From positions 496,001 to 560,000 of the forward strand of contig JAQOOI010000072.1 of assembly GCA_028554645.1 (NCBI GenBank): a stretch of DNA of 64,000 nt, written 5' to 3'. A program made the translations under genes and the position numbers. Source of the DNA: Omphalotus guepiniiformis (taxonomy: Eukaryota > Basidiomycota > Agaricomycetes > Agaricales > Omphalotaceae). The notes under the pieces are model-generated. The model saw only the letters and a program-made list of their open reading frames with translations. It was not told the DNA's origin and ran no database searches. Positions 11,901 through 21,900 of the stretch are shown here, piece by piece (within the stretch, counting starts at the first letter, position 1; every line of letters begins with the position of its first letter).

Positions 11901-12998
11901 GAAATCGGCTTCATCAAAGACATCTTTGTACTCATTGACATACTTGTCTGCCTTTGACTCCGTCTTTTTTCCTTTTCCAAAAGTCATACTCCGGAGATAT
12001 CCGTCCCAATTCAGGTAAAACAACCTGTCGCCTCCTTCGAGTTCTTGGATCTCAGCCTCAGATTCGGGTTTTAGGTAAAACGGAATATAACCACACTTCT
12101 TTGGACACCGGTCAAAGTTCAAGATTGAGTCATTCCAATCTATGTTTGGATTATGACGTCTTAACCAGTCTAGTCCTAAGAAAATGTCCGTTTTTCCTAA
12201 ATTGGTAACAGCAAGTTCAATGCGTTCCGCATGATCTCCTATTGCCAATCTGACTTCCACGAATCCTTCGATTGAACCGTCTTCGTTTAAGGTACCATCT
12301 GCATTATATACCGGCATCCTGATTGGTAGTTTCTTGACAGTTAAGCCGTGCTTCTCTACGAATTCTTTGTTTACGCAAGAACCCGTGGCTCCACTATCAA
12401 GTAATGCCGACGTCTCAATTTGTTTGCCACTTTCTATGTCTTCGATTGTGACCGATAATTTGAGATCTCGTCCCTTAGTACCTTTCACGAAGCGTAAAGA
12501 CTTTTTGAGCGTCTTTATGGCTGATACGGCTTCGCTAATATCCAATGATCTGATTTGGGCAACCGTTGCTTCTGATGCTTCCCTGGCCCGACAGGTTGGC
12601 ATCCACGTCCTCAGAATTCCCACCGCTCGTTCTGACTCATCCTCTCTTACTCTCTGCGCTATCCATTCTGGTGAATTCGGTGGATATTTTTCTCTTACAG
12701 GCTTTGAATCGGTCTTTGTAGATACTGATGCAAATTTATTCTCAGGGTGCGTAAATACAAAATGAAATTCGCTATCTAAGTGATCTACACTTGATTGTTC
12801 CGATTCTGACTCAGAAGGACCTGCAATCACTTCTGAGTCTTGACAAAACCCGTATCCGATTTCAACCAGTTTAGGAACCAGCTCGGTGGCTGTTCCTCCT
12901 TCTTCTCTTCCTCTGTCACATTTACCTGCCGCACTCTCTGTTCCTTCTTCAATGGGCAATCTCGGGACATGTGTCCCTTGATTCCGCAATTGAAACAC
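8907..12998 (-). CDS. pol: Pol polyprotein of E1 (PR-RT-RNaseH-IN-chromodomain)
   Basis: 1363 codons, fully open. Aspartic protease DSGATG at ~201-206; reverse transcriptase with YLDD at ~540-543; RNase H region ~680-800 (VEADSSD, TDHQNL); integrase zinc finger H894/H901/C931/C934; integrase core D964, D1024, E1060 with the family's D35E spacing; GPF-type module (KRFGPFKVV) ~1193-1201; chromodomain ~1255-1306 (EFEVEEIVDSGKY, VHWKGYSRHEQTWEP). It copies element RNA and inserts the cDNA; the chromodomain is expected to guide insertion to marked chromatin. The ATG used for these coordinates is nominal: Pol is probably made by -1 frameshifting from gag, whose 3' 172 nt overlap. All catalytic residues seen are intact. 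Confidence 0.95.
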   Translation of the reverse strand: MFQLRNQGTHVPRLPIEEGTESAAGKCDRGREEGGTATELVPKLVEIGYGFCQDSEVIAGPSESESEQSSVDHLDSEFHFVFTHPENKFASVSTKTDSKPVREKYPPNSPEWIAQRVREDESERAVGILRTWMPTCRAREASEATVAQIRSLDISEAVSAIKTLKKSLRFVKGTKGRDLKLSVTIEDIESGKQIETSALLDSGATGSCVNKEFVEKHGLTVKKLPIRMPVYNADGTLNEDGSIEGFVEVRLAIGDHAERIELAVTNLGKTDIFLGLDWLRRHNPNIDWNDSILNFDRCPKKCGYIPFYLKPESEAEIQELEGGDRLFYLNWDGYLRSMTFGKGKKTESKADKYVNEYKDVFDEADFQNLPERRPWDHAIELKPDFTPVDCKVYPLNPAEQIVLDEFIKENLKSGRIRTSKSPMASPFFFVKKKDGKLRPVQDYRKLNEATIKNKYPLPLIQELIDKLKDSKVFSKMDVRWGYNNIRIKDGDEWKAAFRTNRGLFEPTVMFFGLTNSPATFQAFMNHILRDLINEGHVMVYLDDILVFTDTIEEHRSIVKRVLDILREHKLYLRPEKCEFETDVVEYLGVFVGNGQVRMDPKKVKVVKDWKVPGNKKEVQSFLGFCNFYRRFIRGFSQIAKPLSSLTGNTKWEWTELQLQAFEELKSRIAEEVVLTIPRDQGQFRVEADSSDYANGAVLSQKIDGKWWPIAFRSRSLNETERNYEIYDKEMMAIMDSLADWRQYLMGAAESFEIYTDHQNLQYFKKPQKLNRRQARWITELSEYDFTLIHKPGKSMGKPDALSRMANHETGENDNANVVLLKPELFSINKLEMPEDEILDLIKKKSKVRDNLVNKALEGKDQGWVESSEGIVTWQDQIYVPIDNRLRGKIIGIHHDSVLAGHPGQFKTMELVTRNYWWPGITQDVRKYVKGCEKCQATKSHRTKPTGTLVPNEIPDGPWQTIGTDLIGELPEAGGFNAISVTVDHFTKRARLVPTHMSLTSEGMARIYRDRIFPIHGLPRKIIHDRGPQYHSKFMKELYRLLGIQGSFTTAYHPQSNGQTERINQEIEHYLRIFINQHQNDWHEWLPTAEFVLNDRVHSATKVSPFFADMGRHPYKGTAPVKKSSNPTAQEFAESMKKIREEVGSALTKAKADMARHYDKKRTASIEYKPKDKVWLEATNLMSDRPMKKLDDKRFGPFKVVEKVGATSYRLKIPKTWKRIHPVFNEVLLTPYHEPQFPEQPKNDRPPPVIEGKEPEFEVEEIVDSGKYRGGKFGYKVHWKGYSRHEQTWEPLANLTNAKEAIEDFHKKFPNKPRLRKLEIPISSFPTSLFRPMPKHDTYTEVVDQKKMPTEALAVKLGRWGHRA

Positions 12999-13717
12999 AA
13001 CCCGCTCTTCCGGGCTGCGTCCAGATCCATGGGTTTACCTATGCCCCCAAAGGTTGTTCCTGTGGCGTCTTTACGATCGCCACTGCGTGCCGCGTTCTGC
13101 GGGCTTGTTTCTTTTGGCATGAATGCCGTTCGGTTCTGTCCCAGATGCTTTCGCATCTCCTGACGCCTGCGCCATAAGTGATCAATCTTGATCACTTTGT
13201 CTTTCCACGTTGCATAGTCTACCGGCAACGCATCTTGTGAGTAAATTGCATCAATAATTTTGTCATTGACGCCCTTCTCGATAATTCTGACTACGTAAGG
13301 ATCGTCCTTCTTGTAGTCGGCCTCGGTCAACAGTATTTCCAACTGCTGGAAATACTCCTCGGCCGTTCCAGTGCCCTGTCTGAGCACTTCGATCTTTTCC
13401 TGAGCTGCTCGCTGCAAACCCGAATCCAAGAACGCGGTGTTCAAATCTTGTTTGAACTCAGCCCACGTCTTTTTCCATTTCTCTTCTTCTTCGTTGTAAT
13501 GGGTCTCGTAATAATTTTGAACCCATCCATCTGTGTTCTTGCCATTCATGTAAGAAATAGCAACATCGATTCCCTCGTTATCGGAGTCGATGTTGTTCTT
13601 CTTATCACGAATGAACATGAACAATCTTCGTCGCCATACTTTGAATTCACCTTTGGCTCCAGTGAAATTCTCAGGCTTGTTCAAAAGGGATCTTCCTTTT
13701 GGTGTTTCGTCGGACAT
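12827..13717 (-). CDS. gag: Gag protein of E1 with CCHC zinc knuckle
   Basis: 296 codons, open, from ATG at 13717 to TGA at 12827-12829. The first ~200 residues look like a Ty3/gypsy capsid region (FKVWRRRL, WAEFKQDLNTAF, TAEEYFQQLE). Then come a basic linker and one zinc knuckle CFNCGIKGHMSRDC (C-X2-C-X4-H-X4-C), and a tail ending KSDTGFVKTQK. Gag builds the virus-like particle and binds element RNA. The 3' end overlaps pol in the -1 frame. Position behind the 5' LTR and PBS is standard. Confidence 0.93.
   Translation of the reverse strand: MSDETPKGRSLLNKPENFTGAKGEFKVWRRRLFMFIRDKKNNIDSDNEGIDVAISYMNGKNTDGWVQNYYETHYNEEEEKWKKTWAEFKQDLNTAFLDSGLQRAAQEKIEVLRQGTGTAEEYFQQLEILLTEADYKKDDPYVVRIIEKGVNDKIIDAIYSQDALPVDYATWKDKVIKIDHLWRRRQEMRKHLGQNRTAFMPKETSPQNAARSGDRKDATGTTFGGIGKPMDLDAARKSGLCFNCGIKGHMSRDCPLKKEQRVRQVNVTEEEKKEEQPPSWFLNWLKSDTGFVKTQK
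12845..12851 (-). promoter_or_regulatory. Candidate -1 ribosomal frameshift heptamer (gag-pol)
   Basis: The minus strand reads ACG GGT TTT GTC in gag frame. The heptamer G GGT TTT fits X XXY YYZ, and a -1 slip gives GGG TTT TGT CAA, which is exactly the pol frame (GYGFCQDSE). It lies 16 nt before the gag stop, inside the gag-pol overlap. I did not verify a downstream pseudoknot. Confidence 0.55.
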
Positions 13718-14258
13718 TCTGATTGGTGATGGAGGTCGGGTGGAATATGGAGATGATGTAAGGGATCTGTTTGGAGGTGTGGTAGGTGATGCGGGATTCG
13801 AATTGAAAAGGTCGTCAAGGTTGTTCGAGAACCAAGACGTGGTGATTTGTTCAAAGTCGTACCGTCAGTAACCTCACGAAGAGATTTCGGGTACTCGTTT
13901 GAATAGGAATGATGAATCCGGGTCCGTGGGTCCACAGACTTCTTGATGGTTAAACTGGGCCCTCCTTTCTAGGATTGGAGCGACGTCCCCAGCACAAAGA
14001 CCCGTCTCTGAAGATCAGGAATCAATGTCTTATGTCTGCCAGTACACAGTCGGACTCAACATTACTGTTTTGTACTATAGGCGACGTTAACCGTACTGTC
14101 TGTAGAACTTCTAACCGAAAGGAAACTCGGTGAAAGGCAAATGCCCAAGGAAAAAGGTGTTTAGCGTATGAAGGTCGGAAATCACTTACAAGTCGTAAAA
14201 CGACGTGCAAGGGCAAGCTTGATGAAAATGGTATGTGAAGTCGGGTGAGTTTGTTTGA
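13718..14258 (-). other. 5' untranslated leader of E1
   Basis: About 540 nt between the PBS and the gag ATG. No conserved ORF is evident. A short frame overlapping the gag start (13681-13935) has biased His/Pro/Leu composition and I treat it as a shadow. A packaging signal would be expected here but none can be assigned by eye. Confidence 0.5.
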
Positions 14259-14269
14259 AGCTTCGATCT
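14259..14269 (-). promoter_or_regulatory. Self-priming primer-binding site of E1
   Basis: The minus strand reads AGATCGAAGCT, two nt inside the 5' LTR. It is the exact reverse complement of AGCTTCGATCT in the same LTR (14422 down to 14412), which lies at the predicted start of R. No TGG-type tRNA PBS follows the LTR. This is the arrangement of Tf1/sushi elements, whose mRNA 5' end folds back as primer. Confidence 0.75.
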
Positions 14270-14271
14270 TA

Positions 14272-14737
14272 TGTTAGCGACCTGAGTTATTACTCAAGTA
14301 ACTTCACACAGAATCTAACTTCTTATAAAGAAGATGAGAAGACGAAGCAAGAGAGATAGAATTGAGAAGAGAGAGTAGCTAAGTACAGGTTTAACTCGAG
14401 GAGATTAAACTAGATCGAAGCTAAAGAAGTATTCTACAAAAGAAGTGTTCTTATATACGTAAATAATACCCTAAACCCTGGGTTGTAACCCTTGACTAAT
14501 TAACGTGTGTATACCATGATTTATCCATGAGTTACGATCGCCTCAGGATATACATGTTGTGATCTCGATCGCCTGGTGTTCTGTGCGTGTCTAAGATCAT
14601 CGTGCTGTCTACATGCGTAATTAATATAACCCTAGATCTGAGTAATACGATACTATCTACTGATAATAAAAGTGTCTACATGTACAAACAATTGATAAGA
14701 TAAGATGAAAAAGAAAAAGAATACATTGTTCGTAACA
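14272..14737 (-). repeat. 5' LTR of E1
   Basis: 466 bp, one base different from the 3' LTR. Read on the minus strand it carries U3 (14737 to ~14423), then the predicted R start at 14422, then U5 to 14272. Confidence 0.95.
14451..14457 (-). promoter_or_regulatory. TATA box of the E1 5' LTR
   Basis: The minus strand reads TATATAA, 29-35 nt upstream of position 14422, the base at which an mRNA must start for the 11-nt self-priming match. The spacing independently supports that start. Confidence 0.65.
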
Positions 14738-15366
14738 GGTAGCGATCAACTTTGTTGCCTTTCATATATGTTGGCTTGCAGCGGCAGCACTAGTAAGCAT
14801 TTCGTCACTTCTTAATATATTTTATATTTTTTCATTTCTTAGTTGTTGTGCAGGAAGCCAAACAACTCCAGACCCTAATTGACACCTATGAAGATATGCA
14901 GAACAGTGTCTCTGCACAGATGCGCACTATGGAACGGGTCCACAGGACCATTCTGCAGTGTCAAGATCACCTCAAAGCATTGTGCTGCGACCCCTGTCTT
15001 GTCTTGCATCAGGTTCAGACCGGTGACCCAACCTTCGACTATTTGGACAAACAGTTGAAGCTGCTCGCTACCGCGCTGGGATGAGACATCAATCTGGTGT
15101 CTTGTGCTAGCTACATTGTGAAGAATGCAGCCAGTTGTTTTGTTGTTGTAGATACAGAGTCTGAACCACTAGCTGGCCCTTCCAACATCTGTTTCACTCC
15201 TGTTGCCACTGCCATTGATAAATTGCCTCAGGCAGTCGGTGCTTCACAGGTAACGGTCAAAGAGGACAAGGATAAAGAAGACGAGCTAGAGGAAGGGACA
15301 GCAGGAAAGGTTCTGGTGCCAGAAAGCAGTCCATCAGCTGGAAGGGATGATCCCCTCTCAGAGTGA

Positions 15367-15794
15367 CTTTCAAGGCTCGGGTGTGCACACAGTTTGTACC
15401 CTTCTTTCCCTTCGCTTTCGCCTCCTCTCAGCCCCAGTTTCATAGACTGGGTTGCCCAATATACATAGTTCTTTATATTGTTTATCCCAGATACTCCCTA
15501 TATTTACCTTATAGTAGTATAGGTCGAAGTATCTGCACAGTAGTGAGCTTTTACGCTCAAAAATATATCTTTCATTTTTCTTGGTATCCATCTGATGTGA
15601 ATTCTTAAGAGAGAGTCTCCTCCAAACTGAGTATCTAACTTGATTTGAGAGGGAGACAATCCATTTGATTCATATAGAATCATAAATTTCTATAAGTATC
15701 GTTTCTAATTGAGGATAGATTGAATTTAATAAGTCCTTTCTGTCAAGTTTGAGAGCTCGCAATTACTTGGCAATGCTATTTGGCTAAGTTCTCT
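15367..15794. other. Downstream flank of the Cys-cluster gene, no gene seen
   Basis: AT-rich sequence between the last open frame of the Cys-cluster gene and solo LTR B. It contains one copy of the recurring GAGTATCTAACT motif (near 15630). No ORF, RNA gene or repeat boundary is apparent. Confidence 0.35.
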
Positions 15795-15798
15795 GCGG

Positions 15799-17039
15799 TG
15801 ATGTGCTTGGTATGGGGTATGAATGAGAAGAAGTGCTAACTAACTCGAATGAATCTATCAAGCACTCAAAACACACACACAACGCACAAAGACTTTTAAG
15901 TTCGTGAGGTTTGGGGAACTAACAAACTCTGTGAAGCGAACAAGGTTGTTATAAGAGGAGCTCAGAGACACAGTCAAAACCGACGCGGTACAAATAACTC
16001 TATGCTACACACCACACAAATGAACTAACGCGTAACTTAAACAGATCACCGTGACCAGTGACTACAAACAATACAACAACCAGACAATTGTTGGGAGATG
16101 CCAGACGACTTCTCACTTAGTGGAGTTGGTTATAGGAGGATTTCAGAACTGCCAGACGACAAGTTCAACGAGTGACCAGACAATCCACTCTTATTCACAC
16201 TACACACACAGGCTCTGCGGTACCAGACAATTCCGCTTATAAACACTTAGACTCACTGACTTATAAACTAACGCGAAGGTTAACACTTTTTACAACTTCT
16301 AATCACTCAGAGGGACTTAAGCTTTTCCACACACAAATGCTATTAGCTTTATGGGGGGCTCGGGAACCTGTCCTTCCTTGTCCAGGTTCTATTTCTTATA
16401 TACAGTATTTCTATTTACATAGTACAAATAAATGTTGCGATACTTGACAGTTATGAGAGATATGGTGCATATGGTGCACCGCGTAAGGTAGGGATGAAGT
16501 ATAGTATGCGGGAACAGGGTATCCTATATCGGTTTATAATCTTGCCGATTTTAGAAAGTATCGCGGTAGTTCGCTAACACTGTATCTCCTCACGTGTTCT
16601 ACTTCCGCGTCGTCGGGAGTACTTCATGTTACATTGTACGTCTAGACCCTTCTGTGGCTCAACAGTGGTTATTAGATATGACTAGTGCACGGAGCTACTG
16701 CTACCTGGTTTCTAAGTCTGGCCTTCTGAGTAGTGCCGCGGTACTTCCTTACCTACGCGTTGGTTTATACAGTATTGGGGCCATCAAGTTATACACATTG
16801 GACCTTAGAACAAGTGCTGCGACACTTTACTTGAGTGCATACTTAGATAATACCTACACTGAGAAGACCTATTTAGTGCCGTTCTACAGTCTTGTACACC
16901 TTTGTACACATATACTGGTGGTTGAATGTGCGTAATACACCGCAGAACTTAGGACCATACAGCATGCTTAGTAGGTTTGTACTGGAGTGATCAATCCTGC
17001 GAGGCCGAAAATGGTAGTGGTATTCCTGCGGTCATATTA
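15799..17039 (+). mobile_element. Solo LTR, family B (copy B1), 1241 bp
   Basis: Starts TGATGTGCTTGGTATGGGG; ends in a diverged CATATTA where other copies have TGTATCA. GCGG at 15795-15798 and 17040-17043 is the 4-bp target duplication. Other copies lie at 22695-25316 and (inverted) 62655-63834. Inside are several CCAGAC(G/A)A motifs and a 113-codon ORF at 16594-16935 that is also open in B3. No internal region of this family is present in the window. Confidence 0.88.
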
Positions 17040-17251
17040 GCGGTCAAAGCTGTCTAGATCTCCAGATTTGAAATATTTGAAATTTTAAAAATTCAAAATT
17101 GCCTTGTAAATTTGTGTGCTCTCTCTCCCCAAGTAAAATTAACTTCAACATTCCCGTTGATCAATCTGCTACATCGTCTAGGCCTCATTGTGCCTGTTTG
17201 AACAACTTAGGAGCAATGACCAACTTGCAGATTTAGATGGGGTAGACCAGA

Positions 17252-17258
17252 TATAAAA
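17252..17258 (+). promoter_or_regulatory. TATA box upstream of the D1 antisense gene
   Basis: TATAAAA-type sequence (GATATAAAAGG) about 100 nt before the ATG at 17355. It is also present in D2 at 53657-53666 on the opposite strand. The same orientation and spacing in two copies suggest a real promoter for the antisense gene. Confidence 0.5.
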
Positions 17259-17354
17259 GGTGCAGCGCAGATTCAGAACAACTCAGCACCATCTATTACT
17301 TGGTTCTACATTCTATCTACTTTTATCATTTCTCTATCTCTATATTTTACTGTT

Positions 17355-18755
17355 ATGGCCCCTAAAGGTCCCAAGACTTGGCCTAAGTGTCCTGAATGGG
17401 TTGCCACTACGCAGTGGTGCCTTTCTCGTGCTACTGGAGCCATGTAAGCCAAAGATGTGGATACTGAACTGCTTGGGATGCTTATTACAGCCCTTGCTAG
17501 TCATCTTGTAAATCTTCAATCTTTGATTCCAGATCCATTATCTAACTTGTTTCTCATCACAGAAGTCTCTGCCTGCGTATGTAGTTGCTAAGTCCAAGGA
17601 AGCATTCACTTTGTTCGACAAAGGTGTCAATCTAGTCACAGATGCAGTCAAGAAGTTCCCATCTGTAGGTGAACTTGACACTTTCTCCGCTATTAAAGCT
17701 TTCCGAGACGACTTGGCAAAGCACAGAGAGACTCTTAGTGGGTCCAAGAAGTGCAAAGTACATTTTTACTGACTATCTCTCTCATTTGAAGTATCTAACT
17801 CCCTGTTTCTCGTTCAGCCAGCTAAGACTCCCAAACTTATTAACAATGATGATGATGATGATGATGAAGAGATTGAGGTCATTACTGGTGATAGAGATGT
17901 TACTGTAAGTATCTAACTCCTTGGTCACTGAGTTTTCAACTCAATTCTCAACATGGTATTTCTCTTCTCAGATGGCAGATGGACCTTCTCTTGGGCTTTC
18001 TGCATCTATCCATGCACCCAATAAGGATAACAAGGACTCTAGCAAGGACAAGACCAAAGGTTCTTCCACTACTATCACAGTTCATAAGTCTTCCAAGGAA
18101 AAAGTGGTAATCACTTCTCCAAGGATAAGCAGATTCATATTCTGAACTGTATATTTGTTTTTCTGGGCTAATGCACCATTGTTTACCCCGTAGGCCACCT
18201 CAGTTGGCCTCAAAGATGTAAGTTTTAGTTCCATCTGGAGTTGCTCATGCAGTTTCATGTACTGACTATAAATGATTTGAAGAATGAACCTATTTCTGAG
18301 CCTCACAAGGTGATTGTCATGAAGAAGCCTCATATTGAGAACCCAATTGTCAACCTTAGAGAGGAGACAGATTGTGAGTATCCACTCAATCTGCAGCTTT
18401 ATTGAGTATCTAACTCAATCATTTTGCAGATGAGTGCAAACTCCGGGGGAGTGGAGAAGAGATTGTGACTCATATCACTGCTCTGTTCCCTTTCATGGAC
18501 TTGGATGATTTCTCTCCTGAGGTTCTTCAATCAATTTCAAACTTCTTGAAGACTGAACTCAGTGTTTAACAACATGTCATTCAGTATCATCATTCTCAGT
18601 ACAGATTCCCCTACAAGGAGTTTTCCCATCTGGAATTGCTCTGGAGACACAAGGAGAAGGTTTACAGGGCCAATCAGAGTCCCTTGGAATCTGGTCCAGG
18701 TACTGCTGATGATCCAGCTCCTTTCCATGCCTTCCCATCTGCAGACATTCTCTGA
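17355..18755 (+). pseudogene. Antisense multi-exon gene of element D1 (unknown function)
   Basis: Reads opposite to pol. Exons separated by GT-AG introns give MAPKGPKTWPKCPEWV..., a helical block (AFTLFDKGVNLVTDAVKK), an Asp-rich run, a Ser/Lys-rich part (HAPNKDNKDSSKDKTKG), and a C-terminal block PFMDLDDFSPEVLQSISNF...HSQYRFPYKEFSHLELLW, ending at TGA 18753-18755. D2 encodes the same exons (52163-53562, minus). Defects here include a TAA within the first exon (ATGTAAGCC) and TAA after ELSV. Introns carry AGTATCTAACTC near their ends. I do not recognise the protein. Gag-like accessory or captured host gene are both possible. Confidence 0.6.
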
Positions 18756-18956
18756 CTTTAATGTTACATCTGGACATCTTAGTATCATTTATAGGCAGTT
18801 TACACAGCATTGGTACATTGTATAGGACATCTTCAGACACACTTTATGTTTATCTTAGTAGTTCATACTACTGTTACCCACTTTTACTTTCATCTGCAGT
18901 TAGATAGCCACTGTTCAATGTCTAACTAGCCACTTTGTTCAAATATAGTGTGTTTA

Positions 18957-21900
18957 TTATTTATTTTGCAAAGATTGAGACCTAGTCTGGACTGGAGCAT
19001 CCCAATCTGGTTCTTCTTCATCTATATCGTTTGCAGATTGCAGTTCTTCATCACTGAACTCATCCAGATCCTCATCTTTAGTAGGAATCCTCAGTTGAGG
19101 AATACTGTCAAAGATATAATCCCTTTCAAGTTCAGTATCTAACTCAATGTTATCATTGACCATTTCTTGTAGTTGTTCACTAGTCAAGCCTATAAGTTTA
19201 TGAATATTCTCAGGCAGTTCAATTGGTTCATATCTAGCTACATGGGATAGTACTCTGAAGGCAGCAACCTTTTCTCTGAGTACTATACCATCCATCTGGG
19301 CCACAATGTAGGATCCTCCTTTTGTTCTCCTTATTACAATCATGGGTCCCAATTATCTAGGATACATTTTCCTGTCCAAGTTTTTCTCAATTTGTGTATT
19401 TCTGACTTGTACTAATGTACCAGGTTTGAAATCAAAGTCTCTGATAACATTTCTGTATTCTTCTTCATATTGTCTTAGAGTATCCCTCTTGGTAGTATCT
19501 ATCCTGGATATCATTTCTTGAATATGGGTTCTATGTTTAGCTAGAGCTTGAGCTCTGTAGCCAATAAGTCTATCTGGTAGTTTTACCAACCAAGTGGACT
19601 CAACAATATCTAAGGGTAAAATAGGTTCAGCACTGGTAACAAGGAAGTATAGTGAACATCTAGCTGTAATTCTATCTGCCCAGAAGACATGTTTGAGAAA
19701 CCACCACCATCTCTTTAAATCTCCTCCTGTAGCTTTTACAAGGGCAGTTCTAATGTCAAAGTGGGCTCTCTCAATCTTGCCATTGACTTGTGAATTGTAA
19801 GGAGATATGGTAATCCCTTTAATTCCATATTTATCTTCTAGCCATTTAAGCATAGCTCACATTTGGGGTGCATTATCAGTTACAACTTTTTCAGGACAAC
19901 CCCATCTGCATATAATATTAAAAAACCATTCTCCCAATGATCTAGCATTGTCAGATCTTAGGGCTCTTCCTTCAGACCAGGATGAGAGTGCACATCTGCC
20001 ATGTACAACATCCTTGCAACTATTACTTGGAGGTGATACTTTGAACACATCTACATGAATCTTCTGAAACAGAGAGAGTGTGTGTGTAAGAGTGGGAGGA
20101 ATCTTCAACAATTCTAATTTTCAATTCTGGCAGATTTGACAGGATTTGACAAACCAATTGACATCTCCATTCAAATCTGGCCACCAAAAATGCTTGTCTA
20201 TGATAGCTTTTGTTGCAAACATCCCTTTATGTCCCAGATGGTCATGAGCAGCATGCATCATGTACATCCTTTTCTCTTTAGGCACAACCAGTCTATGCTA
20301 GCCTCCTGTATCATCATTTCTTCTATAGAGTCTACCATCTCTGTCTACAATGAACTTTACAGCCCTGGAAATGAACTTTTTTCTAGCAGTCTCACCTAGG
20401 TGAGCTAGAGGCTGATTGCCCTGCAGGTACCAATCTTTGATTAGGTCTAGTTGTTCATCCAGTTCCTTTGTAGATGCAGATCTGTGATCCTCTCTATATG
20501 GGTGTTCATGTTTCCATTCAATACCTCCTTCAGGTATAACCAAAGTCTGTGCAAATTGCAACATCGAGTTAGATATACTGGATGTTGAGTTGCTAACAGC
20601 TCTCTAATGACGTCCTTCTTCAAGAGCTTCTTGCAAATCACCCTCAAAGTCGTCTATTGACTTTGCAACTTCCTGCAAGTAATCACCTCTGGTATCTATT
20701 TCATCTTTAAAGGCTTCATAATCAAAGGGTACCTCAGATTCACCATCTCCCATTCTGAATTTCACTGGCAGACCATCATCTTCATCAACAAATGAATCTG
20801 GATCTCTAGATGCTGCTTTTTCAGTTGGTATGGTTCCTCTAGGTGGTCTAGATAGTCCATCTGGTCCCTTATGTTCAGTGCCCTTAATGTGTACCAAGGT
20901 GAAGTGGAACTTCCTTATTTCTTCAATTCATCTGTTTATAGTTGCATTGAGACCACTACTGGGTTTGTCAAGCATTCCTTTAATATAGCTTGCATCTATT
21001 TTCACAGTAAGATCTCTACATCCATATGTCTGGTAATATGTTTGTTGTAAGGCCAACATCAAGCCATATAGTTCTCTCTTGGGCTGAGAAAACCTTGCTT
21101 CTCTTTCATTTAAGGTAATAGAACCCATCCAATTGTAGAACTTTTTCTTTCAATCTGCAGGGTCTCTCTGATTGAGTTGGAAACCTACTGCCATCCAGGA
21201 AGTATCTACTGAAAGGGTGATTCCAGTACTTAAATCATAGTCAATGGGACGAAGTGCTGGAGCATTTCTAATCCCGTCTTTAATCATTTCTACAGCTTGT
21301 AGTTCTGCAGGACCCATTTGAAAAGGTACATCTCCAGTCAAGATTGTCAAAGGTCTAGCTTTCTTAGCATAATCCTTTATAAACATCCTTATTTGACTAG
21401 CAGTGCCCAAAAATGGCCGGATATCTTTCTTCTCAGACCATTTTGATGCATCACAAGTCAGGACAACCTCAGCTAACCTTTCAACTGGTTTTTCTCCTTC
21501 ATAACTGACATAGTATTCAACAACATCACCTTCAGCTACACAGATAAAAGCTTTGGTACCTGCAAAGATACTACCACCAGCATGTTTCATTCTTTGCACA
21601 ATTCTGTTCATATTCTGCAGATGCTCCCACACAAATCTTCTAATGCCAGAATTCTCAGGAATAGTTTTATAACCTCCATCTGCAGTTTCATATCTGCTGA
21701 CAGGCTCTTTTACTGGTACATCATCAATATAAGGTTTAGTTACATGTGGAATTTCATCTCTGAAGATGTAGGTAACATCATCATGGTAGATTGGAACAGA
21801 GTTTGTCCAACCCATAGGTAACTTTACTAATCTATGTGGGCCAAAAGGTGTTTGGAAGGTTGTAAGATCTCTTGAACTTTCATCAACCAGCCTCTCATCA

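Larger units (their letters stand above)
8430..14737 (-). mobile_element. E1: complete Ty3/gypsy chromodomain (Tf1/sushi-like) LTR retrotransposon
   Basis: 6308 bp, transcribed on the minus strand, flanked by GGTAG at 8425-8429 and 14738-14742 (5-bp target duplication). Two 466-bp LTRs (8430-8895 and 14272-14737) differ only by C versus T in GCGACCCGAG/GCGACCTGAG, so insertion is recent. Gag and Pol are open and overlap in a -1 frame. A polypurine tract lies against the 3' LTR and a self-priming PBS lies two nt inside the 5' LTR. The Pol order PR-RT-RNaseH-IN-chromodomain places it among chromodomain Ty3/gypsy elements. It looks capable of retrotransposition; that is inference. Confidence 0.95.
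5023..15366 (+). pseudogene. Spliced Cys-cluster protein gene, broken by two retroelement insertions
   Basis: Exons include ~5023-5307, 5357-5584, 5644-5799, 5852-6129 and 6186-6243, then one giving a cluster CASCVGG...C...RCVTC...CSW, and a last part from 14738. Introns are short GT-AG. The product has a Pro/Lys-rich and acidic low-complexity N-terminal half (SKPKPQLKPKAK; KPAAAASKGKGK), the putative zinc cluster, then a helical C-terminus (QLQTLIDTYEDMQNSV). LTR A2 entered the cluster exon at ACGG and E1 entered 16 nt later at GGTAG. Removing both gives the continuous frame WFYGLEGSDQLCC, and an intron ending CTTAG joins STIVVQEAKQLQ. A TGA at 15082-15084 precedes more open frame to 15366. 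Function unknown; nucleic-acid binding is a guess. The 5' start is uncertain. Confidence 0.65.

Noticed and set aside
13681..13935. Upstream ORF in the E1 leader
   Set aside because: Biased composition, overlaps the gag start in another frame, and has no supporting signal.
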